A stretch of DNA of 18,894 bases from Bacteroidota bacterium (GTDB lineage Bacteria > Bacteroidota > Bacteroidia > UKL13-3), in contig CANHRW010000012.1 of assembly GCA_947462865.1 (NCBI GenBank), positions 1-18,894 on the forward strand. Reading direction: 5' to 3'. A model generated the notes under the pieces. It saw nothing but the letters and a program-made list of their open reading frames with translations. It ran no database searches and was not told where the DNA came from. The translations under genes and the position numbers were made by a program. Of the stretch, positions 8,171-15,345 are shown piece after piece (the stretch's first letter is position 1; every line of letters begins with the position of its first letter).

Positions 8171-9303
8171 ATTATTTTGAACTGATACAAGTAGCATTCT
8201 TGGTTGCCTATGTTATACTCATCCTGTATTTTTTTTGGGGTTGGCATTTAATTCGTCCTGAAACGGATACCCAAGAACAAAAAAAACTAATTCCATTTTC
8301 TATCATCATCTCGGCTCGAAATGAAGCCGATTGTATTCTGGAAAATTTGAATAATTTGAGGCAACAAACGTATTCAATTAACTTGTTTGAGGTCATAGTC
8401 ATCAATGACCATTCTACAGATATGACTTTAGAAATAGTGGTAGACTTTAAAAAAAACAATCCTGATTTTCCAATTCAGGTTGTTGATTTAAAAAACCATC
8501 CAAGCATATTCAATAAAAAGCAGGCCATAACAATGGGTGTTGAAATGACAGCCCATGATTGGATATTGTTAACCGATGCAGACTGTACCAGACAAACCAA
8601 TTGGTTGCAAGCGTTGAATCATTTTTTAAATAAAAATCCGCATTTGAATTTTGTATATGCACCGGTATGTTTGATTGCTACGAATTGGTTTGAAAAACTA
8701 CAAGCCTTGGAGTTTACTGGTTTGTTAGGAATAGGGGCAGGAAGCATTCAGTTGTCTACTCCAAATATGTGTAGTGCAGCAAATTTAGCATTTCATAAAG
8801 CCGCTTTTACTGCGGTAAATGGATACGAAGGGAACCAACATATTGCCTCTGGAGATGATGAGTTTCTCATGCATAAAATTCACCAAAAAATGCCTGGTAC
8901 ATTGGCTTTTTTAAAAGACTTTAGGGCAATTGTTTATACCCGTTCAGCAAGCAATGTCAAGCAATTTGTGGAGCAAAGAAAAAGATGGGTTTCAAAGAGT
9001 ACCAAATATGAAAACAAATCAATAACAGGTATTTTAATTGGGGCATATTTGTTAAATCTGTTTATTGCGTTTGATTTATTGATGCTTTTTGGGGATTTCA
9101 ATACTTTTAAATTAGGCCTTGAACTATTGGTTGTAAAAACATTCATAGAAGGACTTTTTATCTATTCTGTATTAAAGTTTTTTAAAACAGATTCGTACAT
9201 TTGGTTGTTACCAATTGCGGCACCTATTCATGTATTGTATGTGATTATAATTGGGTTTCTGGCAAATAGCAAAACGTATCATTGGAAAGGAAGAATTCAT
9301 TAA
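8167..9303 (+). CDS. Membrane-bound family 2 glycosyltransferase
   Basis: A 378-residue inner-membrane GT2 enzyme that transfers sugar from a nucleotide-sugar to a lipid or polysaccharide acceptor. One N-terminal helix (about residues 7-27) precedes the GT-A domain, which opens with IPFSIIISARNEAD (43-55). The metal-binding DAD is at 137-139 (LLTDADC), an acidic GDDEF at 229-233 is the probable base region, and QRKRW at 270-274 matches the Q-x-x-R-W motif of processive GT2 enzymes. Two or three C-terminal helices follow. The only usable start in this frame is TTG at 8167, because a TAA at 8155-8157 closes the frame upstream and the next methionine is inside the catalytic domain. The TTG overlaps the previous TGA (TTGA), pointing to coupled translation. 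Donor and acceptor are unknown. Confidence 0.9.
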   Translation: MNYFELIQVAFLVAYVILILYFFWGWHLIRPETDTQEQKKLIPFSIIISARNEADCILENLNNLRQQTYSINLFEVIVINDHSTDMTLEIVVDFKKNNPDFPIQVVDLKNHPSIFNKKQAITMGVEMTAHDWILLTDADCTRQTNWLQALNHFLNKNPHLNFVYAPVCLIATNWFEKLQALEFTGLLGIGAGSIQLSTPNMCSAANLAFHKAAFTAVNGYEGNQHIASGDDEFLMHKIHQKMPGTLAFLKDFRAIVYTRSASNVKQFVEQRKRWVSKSTKYENKSITGILIGAYLLNLFIAFDLLMLFGDFNTFKLGLELLVVKTFIEGLFIYSVLKFFKTDSYIWLLPIAAPIHVLYVIIIGFLANSKTYHWKGRIH

Positions 9304-9309
9304 CAGCAT

Positions 9310-9576
9310 ATGGAAATTAGTCAATTGGAATGGGATGTGTTGAACTGTGTTTACTTTGTAGAAACATTCGATAAGATATTAGAAGAGGTAGCTGCGCCAA
9401 CACCTGTTGTAGCTGATGTGGTCAAGACATTGATTCATAAGAAAATGATTGTTTCTATGCAATGGGATGAGCAAAAGCAAGATTATATCAGAAGTTTTAT
9501 GTACGATTCTGATAACATGCAATCTTATGCCTATCTAATTACCAAAGAAGGATTGATGGCTCACAATACTTTGTAA
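9310..9576 (+). CDS. Small conserved-type protein, possible winged-helix fold
   Basis: An 88-residue protein that I do not recognise by name. The predicted pattern is three helices (about residues 4-17, 18-28 and 32-46, the last being PVVADVVKTLIHKKMI). A two-stranded wing (VSMQWDEQ to YIRSFMYD) follows, then a closing helix YAYLITKEGLMAHN. This order, and the Y-x-(I/L)-T-x-x-G ending, resemble small MarR/PadR-like winged-helix proteins, but the fold call is by eye only. There is no signal peptide or cysteine cluster. It starts 6 bases after the glycosyltransferase stop and ends one base before recO, so it belongs to this transcript. Confidence 0.7.
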   Translation: MEISQLEWDVLNCVYFVETFDKILEEVAAPTPVVADVVKTLIHKKMIVSMQWDEQKQDYIRSFMYDSDNMQSYAYLITKEGLMAHNTL

Positions 9577-9577
9577 G

Positions 9578-10303
9578 ATGATAGATAAGGTTAGAGGCAT
9601 CGTCATTGGAGCTATTCCTTATTCAGAAAATGCTGTAGTGCTAAAAGTATATACCGACCACTACGGGTTACTTGCATTTATGGTGAATGGTGTTAGGTCA
9701 AGAAATGGAGCCATTAAACCTTCTCAAATTCAGTTGTTGAATTTGCTAGAACTGGATATCAGTTTTCAGCAAAGTAAGTCTTTTCAAAGAATCAAAGAAT
9801 TAAAAGTCAATCCAGTTTTGAATCACATTCATTTTGATATCAGAAAAGGGGCAGTGGCTATGTTTATAGCAGAACTGGTTCAAAAATGTATCAAAGCCGA
9901 TAATCAAAAGGACCAACAATTGTTTGATTTTTTATTTCATGTGATTCAATTTGTAGATCTGCAACAACAAGGAATTGCCAATTTGCCTGTTTATTTTCTG
10001 GTGCATTTCAGTAGGTATTTAGGTTTTGCACCAGCCAACAATTACAGTCAAACAAATAGCATTTTTAGCTTAAGAGAAGGTGTTTTTGTGTCTACTGATT
10101 TAATCAGTTCAGATTGCTTAGCAACTGATTCGAGTCATTTTTTATACAGTTTGATGCAACTCAAATTAATTGATCTTCCATCTTTACAAATTCCTAAATT
10201 GCAAAGACAGCGTTTATTAGAAATGTTGCTGAGGTATTATGGCGTTCATCTTACCCAATTTGGTGAAATGAATTCGCATAAAATTCTTGCGACAATATTC
10301 TGA
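9578..10303 (+). CDS. recO: DNA repair protein RecO
   Basis: A 241-residue recombination mediator that, with RecR (and RecF), loads RecA onto SSB-coated single-stranded DNA in gap repair. The N-terminal OB fold is typical: KVRGIVIGAIPYSENAVVLKVYTDHYGLLAFMVNGVRSRNG (residues 4-44), with the conserved (Y/F)-x-E-x-x-x-(I/V)-x-x-(I/V)-x-T/Y pattern. The helical C-terminal domain follows (KGAVAMFIAELVQKC, later FLVHFSRYLGFAP). No zinc-binding cysteine cluster is visible in the C-terminal half. It begins one base after the stop of the 88-residue gene. Length and motif order fit Bacteroidota RecO well. Confidence 0.93.
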   Translation: MIDKVRGIVIGAIPYSENAVVLKVYTDHYGLLAFMVNGVRSRNGAIKPSQIQLLNLLELDISFQQSKSFQRIKELKVNPVLNHIHFDIRKGAVAMFIAELVQKCIKADNQKDQQLFDFLFHVIQFVDLQQQGIANLPVYFLVHFSRYLGFAPANNYSQTNSIFSLREGVFVSTDLISSDCLATDSSHFLYSLMQLKLIDLPSLQIPKLQRQRLLEMLLRYYGVHLTQFGEMNSHKILATIF

Positions 10304-10358
10304 TTACAGTTGTTTTTAAAAAAAATCAAATACAACATAACTCTTAAAATGAATTGAA

Positions 10359-11633
10359 ATGATGACTATTTTGTTTTTAACAATAGGTTTAGGACTTGGG
10401 TATTTGATTGCATTTTTATTGAACAAACAACAACTTACTCGCTTAGAAACTCAATTAAAAATGAATGAGAATGCTTTGCAAAAAAATGGGCATGAGCTAG
10501 AGAGGTTGAGACAATTAGAACTTGATAAAACAACCCTTATTGCGAAGTTAGAAGCAGAGAAAGTAAGTTTGTTGTTTCAGTTGTCTGAACAAAAAGAAGC
10601 CTTAGGTATACTGAATCAAAAAATGCAACTTGAATTCGAAAATTTGGCAAATAAAATTCTGGATGAAAAAGCTAAAAAGTTCACCGATCAAAATCAACAG
10701 AACCTGACCCAAATTTTGAGTCCATTAAAGGAAAGAATCAAAGATTTTGAAGACAAAGTACAACGTCACTATGATGAAGAAAATCGTGAAAAAGCATCCT
10801 TAAAACAGCAAATAACCATGCTGCATGAGTTAAACCAAAAAATGAGTACTGATGCGCAAAATTTAACCAAGGCTTTAAAAGGGGATACCAAAACCCAAGG
10901 CAATTGGGGAGAGTTCATTCTTGAAAGTATTTTAGAGAAATCGGGTTTGCAAAAAGACAGAGAATTTACAGTTCAAGCTTCAATGGTAGGTGAAGAAGGT
11001 AAGCGTTATCAGCCCGATGTATTGATTCATTTACCAGAATCAAAAGTATTGATCATAGATTCCAAAGTGAGTTTGGTAGCTTACGAGAAATTCATTTCCT
11101 CTGATGATGAAGCTTTCATGCAATTAGCCCTTAAGGAACACCTACAATCTATCCGTAATCATTTAAAAGGTTTGAGTGATAAAAAATATCAGCAGTTGCA
11201 ATTTGGGAAAACCCTTGATTTTGTGCTGATGTTTATACCAATTGAACCTGCTTTTGCAATGGCTGTTCAACATGATGGCCAATTGTTTAATGAGGCCTTT
11301 GAAAAGAATATTGTTATTGTTAGTCCAACAACTTTGTTGGCAACCCTAAGAACAGTAGCCAATATTTGGAAGCAAGAAAAGCAAACTAGGCATGCTATAG
11401 AAATAGCTTCTAAAGCAGGTGATTTATACGATAAATTTCATGGGTTTATTGAAGACATGATTGACTTGGGCAAGCGTATGGATGCGAGTAAAACAACCTA
11501 TGAAAATGCCATGAAACGACTTTCTACTGGAAGAGGAAATGTGATTAGGCAAGTAGAAGAATTGAAAAGGATGGGGGCAAACGCTAGCAAACAATTGCCT
11601 TCTGGATTAATTGATAGGGCGATGGAAGAATAA
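10359..11633 (+). CDS. rmuC: DNA recombination protein RmuC
   Basis: A 424-residue RmuC-family protein, thought to limit inversions at short inverted repeats and predicted to have a nuclease-like fold. Residues 1-18 form one membrane helix (ILFLTIGLGLGYLIAFLL), and residues 20-100 are a long coiled coil rich in E, K, L and Q. The RmuC domain follows: QGNWGEFILESILEKSGLQ near 181-199, YQPDVLIHLPESKVLIIDSK near 218-237, then FVLMFIPIEPAFAMA and the NIWKQEKQTR helix. These are the conserved blocks of the family. Two ATG codons (10359, 10362) are adjacent. It follows recO after 55 AT-rich bases with no hairpin. The stop codon lies in the left arm of a terminator. Confidence 0.93.
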   Translation: MMTILFLTIGLGLGYLIAFLLNKQQLTRLETQLKMNENALQKNGHELERLRQLELDKTTLIAKLEAEKVSLLFQLSEQKEALGILNQKMQLEFENLANKILDEKAKKFTDQNQQNLTQILSPLKERIKDFEDKVQRHYDEENREKASLKQQITMLHELNQKMSTDAQNLTKALKGDTKTQGNWGEFILESILEKSGLQKDREFTVQASMVGEEGKRYQPDVLIHLPESKVLIIDSKVSLVAYEKFISSDDEAFMQLALKEHLQSIRNHLKGLSDKKYQQLQFGKTLDFVLMFIPIEPAFAMAVQHDGQLFNEAFEKNIVIVSPTTLLATLRTVANIWKQEKQTRHAIEIASKAGDLYDKFHGFIEDMIDLGKRMDASKTTYENAMKRLSTGRGNVIRQVEELKRMGANASKQLPSGLIDRAMEE

Positions 11634-11664
11634 AAAATGGTGACCTGATGAGTCACCATTTTTT
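11632..11664. terminator. Bidirectional hairpin terminator between rmuC and the minus-strand lipoprotein gene
   Basis: Perfect 13-base arms, AAAAAATGGTGAC (11632-11644) and its complement (11652-11664), enclose a 7-base loop. The A-run and T-run at the two ends give a U-tract in both directions, so it can end both the plus-strand rmuC transcript and the minus-strand transcript that stops at 11684. The rmuC stop codon overlaps its left arm. Confidence 0.85.
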
Positions 11665-11683
11665 GTTGTATCTCGTTTTTATT

Positions 11684-12070
11684 TTATTTCAAGGAGATAG
11701 TTGCTTTACCATTAGTCACTGCAATAGGTTTTTTTACACCTGCATATCTCATTTCAAGTTGTTGGATATGGCCAGGTACTTCAATGGCAGCTTCAAATGC
11801 TTGGTTTGCTTTTTGAAGTTTTTGAAAATAAATATGACCCTCTGCATCTAAAATTCTCAAAGTTGATATTCTAGCATCGTTTGCAATTGGGGCATAATTT
11901 ACAGTGACCGTATTCAATGTGGACCACTTGAATGTTTGAGGCGCTTTGATGTCTGAAAATTTTGCTGCTGCAGTATTCCCATTTTCTTTATTAATAGTAT
12001 GCTTTTTGCAGGCAATTCCAGTTAAGCTGATACTAATAATTGTTGCCAATATAATTTTATTTGTTTTCAT
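11684..12070 (-). CDS. Small predicted lipoprotein resembling the N-terminal module of LruC proteins
   Basis: A 128-residue exported protein. The N-terminus MKTNKIILATIISISLTGIAC followed by KK looks like a lipoprotein signal with Cys21 as the lipid-bearing residue, although the -3 position is glycine rather than the usual leucine. After a polar linker, the rest is one small beta-rich domain. It begins IKAPQTFKWSTLNTVTVNY and contains an ISTLRILDAEGHIYFQ strand and an AAIEVPGHIQQLEMRYAG strand. From memory, many Bacteroidota LruC-domain lipoproteins begin with a very similar 'P-x-x-F-x-(F/W)-x-T-T-x-x-V-x-(V/L)-N' module. Here it is a separate gene 10 bases downstream of the LruC gene, so the two are probably co-transcribed and may act together. 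No enzyme motif is visible. Confidence 0.75.
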   Translation of the reverse strand: MKTNKIILATIISISLTGIACKKHTINKENGNTAAAKFSDIKAPQTFKWSTLNTVTVNYAPIANDARISTLRILDAEGHIYFQKLQKANQAFEAAIEVPGHIQQLEMRYAGVKKPIAVTNGKATISLK

Positions 12071-12080
12071 ATTCTTTGAC

Positions 12081-14423
12081 TTATCTGTTCATTAATTTAT
12101 TATTGACTCTGTTACCATTTGAATTGGTATACCAGTCAGTATTGGTCAATCCACCATTTTGAGCCCAATTATTAAAGTTTAAATAGCAATCGCTGAAGTC
12201 TTGTTTTTCTTGAGCATAAGGTATTGAACTACTCATATTCAAAGCCCATGGCAAATTAGTATCTGTTTTATAGTACCTGTTTTGGGCTGGAATACTATTG
12301 TCGTTTACTGTACCAAAATAATTCATGTTTACTCTGCTACTTGGTCTTTTATCAGCCAAATGAATTTCTCTGCCTCTTTCTTGACCTACAATAATGTATG
12401 GGTTAAATTTAGAGGCGCTCATTTGCTGAGATGTCACAGTGCCTGCTTCTGGTGCAACACCATTATTGATAAATTTAACCGAAATAGATGTGGTGTCGTT
12501 ACCAACATCGGGTGCATCAGCTTCTACATTCATAAACCAAAATCCGCCAGTAGTAGGCAATAGTTCATAGGCATCTTTGTAAACGATGATGTTTGTTTCA
12601 CTTTCATTTCCAACCTCTGTTCCATTACTATTTAAAGTGGTCCAAGTAATACCATTAGTCTTGGTTCCATTTACAGAAGTAATTTTTGCTGGATTGATAC
12701 TGTCTAATTGAAATGCAAAAGCGTTGTGCAGTGCACCACCAATAGCACGTGTTACAAATGTATAATTGGCTTCTACTACTTGATCGTTTGCATTTGATAC
12801 AATTTCGTATTGGTAATCTACCACTAAATCATTGAAATCAAAGTCTCCTTTACCTGGCCATAAATCTTCATACATCAGTGTTCCAAAACCGCTTGCAGGA
12901 AATTGAGTTTTATAAGCCTTATTTGGATCGTAAGGATAGGCATCATCTAAATCGGCTACACCATCTTCATCAATGTCATTAGAAAGCGTCGGGCTTAAAT
13001 CAGTTAGTTTTAAATGTGTTGCATAGATTGGAACCTCTCCATCATATTCAAATTCTATTACAGTTACATAATAGGTTGATCCTGTTTCTAAGTTGTTAAT
13101 AGTAATGTTAGTGCTTAATGAGTTATTTGTTCCTGAATATACCACATATGCATTTCCTATTTGAGTACCCGAACCGTAATTTAAATTGGCATTGTACCAG
13201 GTATAGTCTGAAGGCATTTGGTTGGCAGTATCGCCTTTAGAAACCAAAACAATTCTTTCTGTTCCGTTTCCATTGTCCCATGAAAACGACAATGAAGTGT
13301 ATCCAATTCCTGTAACAACTAAATTGCTAGAACCTATTAATGCCAATGTAGTTTGACAGGCTGAATAATAATTATCTGTTTTAAATACAGCTGATCCTTC
13401 ACTAGTTGATCCAGAATATTCGTACACATCTAAACAATAATTAGTATTGCTATTGAGGTAAAAAACGGTGCTCGTATTCAGGTTGCCATTTGCGACTACA
13501 AATCCAGCACCAATTGCTGTACCATATCCAAATCCAGAGTTTGCAAAGTAGTTTGTGAAATTTGTCGGTGCTACTGCAGCAGCATTACTTGGTCTGCAAA
13601 CGATTAAACGGTTTTGTCCGTTTCCTCTTGTCCAATCTGCTTTAAATCCATGTGTGTTTAAATTAGAAAATGTCATTGCACTTGAATTGCTATTAATGAT
13701 TTTACTAAAAACAACAGATGTTCCATTCGGAATTGGGTTACTATTTGAATTATTTGCAGTATTGAAATTCACTGTATGGTTTGCATTGGTTTGCATGGTC
13801 AAAGATGCTAAATCATTTCCTGTACCAGTAATTCCAGCAGAGTAGCTGCTGTAGAATTGATTACTGCCATTTCTTTGCATGTTGTTGTAAATAAATTCAA
13901 TGTGGTTGCTATTTTCATGAAGGACCAACTGAAAAGTTCCCCTACCAGTTCCATTTTTTACAATAGCTACCGTCCATTCTACAACAAACATTCTATTTGG
14001 GCTGTTGCCTGCAGTAAAAACGGATACTCCTTGTCCTGCTCCAGATGGTATATTCATTTCTTCCCAAAAAGGAGCCAGTTTAGGCCTGTCGTTTAAATCA
14101 TCTAAACTGTTGTTGAAATTGGCATTTGCAGTCATACTAGAATTACCTAGTTTAACCCATCCATCAGAACAAGCAATTAAATGAGTGTAAATAGTACCAT
14201 CATACGTAAAATTGAATGGAAGTGTAATTCTAGAGCTGATAGCATTGTTGGTGTTTGCTCCAATTACAGCGTTCTTGCTACCGGTGACCAAACTTGCCCC
14301 TGTTTTAAGAGTCATTTGGTAATTACCGGCATCAATTGCAGCATGTACCGAGATTACTCGGAATGCAAGCAAAAGGGAAATCCCGATTACTTTGTTGAAC
14401 ATTTTATTTAATAATTTATTCAT
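12081..14423 (-). CDS. Secreted LruC-domain protein with Fn3-like repeats
   Basis: A 780-residue exported protein. A signal peptide covers about residues 1-28 (hydrophobic VIGISLLLAFRVISVHA). Residues 30-245 form a beta-rich domain with a CSDGWVKLGN motif, an APFWEEMNIPSGAG loop and FQLVLHENSNHIEFIYNN. This pattern is common at the start of Bacteroidota secreted proteins and resembles nidogen-like domains. Two Fn3-like repeats follow (about 250-360 and 360-475), each with GNG-x-x-R-x-x-(V/L)-V. Near 481 is an acidic DIDEDGVADLDDAYPYDP calcium-binding-type loop. It leads into the LruC domain (to the end), marked by EDLWPGKGDFDFNDLVVDY and ending NTDWYTN. Function is unknown; the name comes from a Leptospira outer-membrane protein. 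There is no lipobox and no T9SS-type C-terminal domain, so the final location is uncertain. Confidence 0.88.
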   Translation of the reverse strand: MNKLLNKMFNKVIGISLLLAFRVISVHAAIDAGNYQMTLKTGASLVTGSKNAVIGANTNNAISSRITLPFNFTYDGTIYTHLIACSDGWVKLGNSSMTANANFNNSLDDLNDRPKLAPFWEEMNIPSGAGQGVSVFTAGNSPNRMFVVEWTVAIVKNGTGRGTFQLVLHENSNHIEFIYNNMQRNGSNQFYSSYSAGITGTGNDLASLTMQTNANHTVNFNTANNSNSNPIPNGTSVVFSKIINSNSSAMTFSNLNTHGFKADWTRGNGQNRLIVCRPSNAAAVAPTNFTNYFANSGFGYGTAIGAGFVVANGNLNTSTVFYLNSNTNYCLDVYEYSGSTSEGSAVFKTDNYYSACQTTLALIGSSNLVVTGIGYTSLSFSWDNGNGTERIVLVSKGDTANQMPSDYTWYNANLNYGSGTQIGNAYVVYSGTNNSLSTNITINNLETGSTYYVTVIEFEYDGEVPIYATHLKLTDLSPTLSNDIDEDGVADLDDAYPYDPNKAYKTQFPASGFGTLMYEDLWPGKGDFDFNDLVVDYQYEIVSNANDQVVEANYTFVTRAIGGALHNAFAFQLDSINPAKITSVNGTKTNGITWTTLNSNGTEVGNESETNIIVYKDAYELLPTTGGFWFMNVEADAPDVGNDTTSISVKFINNGVAPEAGTVTSQQMSASKFNPYIIVGQERGREIHLADKRPSSRVNMNYFGTVNDNSIPAQNRYYKTDTNLPWALNMSSSIPYAQEKQDFSDCYLNFNNWAQNGGLTNTDWYTNSNGNRVNNKLMNR

Positions 14424-14431
14424 GGTTGTGA

Positions 14432-14453
14432 TACAACGAGGTTAAGCGTTGTA
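14432..14453 (-). repeat. Inverted repeat just upstream of the LruC gene start
   Basis: TACAACG (14432-14438) and CGTTGTA (14447-14453) form perfect 7-base arms with an 8-base gap, beginning 8 bases before the ATG. In the minus-strand transcript this could fold into a small hairpin over the ribosome-binding region, or it could be a protein site. A repeat this short can occur by chance. The rest of the 186-base gap (14424-14609) is AT-rich; I found no convincing promoter match there, and only weak hairpins. Confidence 0.4.
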
Positions 14454-14609
14454 CGGCTTTACCTACAGAATGATGCCAAACTCCTAATAAACATATTAAA
14501 CATCAGAAAATCAAATAGTTAATATGTTTTAGCTAAGGCTGTTTCAATACAATATGTTTCCCAAAATGAAACAAATTCCAGCTCTGGGCGTAGATTTTAA
14601 GCTAAATGC

Positions 14610-15302
14610 TTACGGAGTTTGATTCATGTACCATTCGAATCTCGAATGTAAACTGGCTAATTTTTCTGCAGAATAACTACACCAAATCGGTTTCATTGAG
14701 TCTAGAATTTCAACAGCTTCAATGTTTGGGAATACTTTGTAATCAAATTTAGTGTATCCAACGGCAATGTATCCAGGGTAGTAAAAAGCCATTTGATTGG
14801 CTATGGCATACTCACATTTTAAAAGCATGAGTTGCTTTCCAAGACTGTATTTTTTATAGCTTGGGTCAAAGAAGTTGATGATACCCGCAATGCTCTTTGT
14901 TCCTTTGTCGAAAATACCAACTGCTATGAGCTTTTTGTCATCATAGATGCAAATTTGTTTGCTTTCAAATCTGTTGATAGGGGTACCATCACTAAGGTAA
15001 TCATTTAGATCATGTACATGTTCAAATTGAATAGAATTGCGGTAATTCCAATACAATTCTTCCATTTCCGTTGTAACCAATAGGGGAGCTATTTCAACAC
15101 TAAATCGTTTGTTTTTTTGAAGAAGCTTTAATTGAGATTTTGAATAGTGTATTTTAGGTAATGCAATTCTTAACCAGTAAACACCAAAAACAGCATCATC
15201 CATAAAGATCATGTCTGTTGTAAAAACATGCTGATGCATTCTGTAATGACCTGCTTCGAGTAATTTGTCGAGAAGTATGCCTTGAAAAGGATAAAGATCC
15301 AT
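14610..15302 (-). CDS. Bpt/Ate1-like aminoacyl-tRNA-protein transferase
   Basis: A 230-residue protein of the arginyl/leucyl-tRNA-protein transferase family (COG2935), which adds an amino acid to protein N-termini in the N-degron pathway. Blocks that match bacterial Bpt as I recall it are LRIALPKIHYSKSQLKLLQK (44-63), CIYDDKKLIAVGIFDKGT, NFFDPSYKKYSLGKQLMLLK and YYPGYIAVGYTKFDYK, a GNAT-like half followed by the tyrosine-rich signature. The N-terminal cysteine cluster (C-x-x-C type) usually found before the R-(I/V) strand is absent here: residues 1-100 have no cysteine. The start is set at the ATG at 15302. A GTG at 15326 is in frame but lies inside the upstream terminator hairpin. It follows the atp operon on the same strand. 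Family membership is likely; activity is uncertain. Confidence 0.72.
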   Translation of the reverse strand: MDLYPFQGILLDKLLEAGHYRMHQHVFTTDMIFMDDAVFGVYWLRIALPKIHYSKSQLKLLQKNKRFSVEIAPLLVTTEMEELYWNYRNSIQFEHVHDLNDYLSDGTPINRFESKQICIYDDKKLIAVGIFDKGTKSIAGIINFFDPSYKKYSLGKQLMLLKCEYAIANQMAFYYPGYIAVGYTKFDYKVFPNIEAVEILDSMKPIWCSYSAEKLASLHSRFEWYMNQTP

Positions 15303-15314
15303 GTTTATTGCAAT

Positions 15315-15345
15315 AAAAAAAGCCACTCAATGAGTGGCTTTTTTT
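15315..15345 (-). terminator. Hairpin terminator of the atp operon
   Basis: Arms 15315-15328 and 15332-15345 are perfect complements over 14 bases (core GCCACTC/GAGTGGC flanked by A- and T-runs) with a three-base loop. On the minus strand the stem ends in a U-run, as expected for intrinsic termination. The atpG stop codon touches the upstream edge, and the transferase ATG is only 12 bases beyond the downstream edge. Confidence 0.88.

Noticed and set aside
11648..11851. Plus-strand open frame of 67 codons after rmuC
   Set aside because: It begins inside the terminator loop and is antisense to the lipoprotein gene.
12282..14411. Several short plus-strand open frames opposite the LruC gene
   Set aside because: All are antisense to one continuous gene with clear domains; none has a recognisable motif.
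14555..14573. Small hairpin (TGTTTC/GAAACA) in the gap between the transferase and LruC genes as a terminator
   Set aside because: The stem is only six base pairs and AT-rich, with no clear U-tract after it, so a terminator call is not supported.
15303..15326. GTG start for the transferase at 15326
   Set aside because: The codon lies within the atp operon terminator hairpin, and the added residues (MAFFIAIN) are simply the translated hairpin; the ATG at 15302 fits better.
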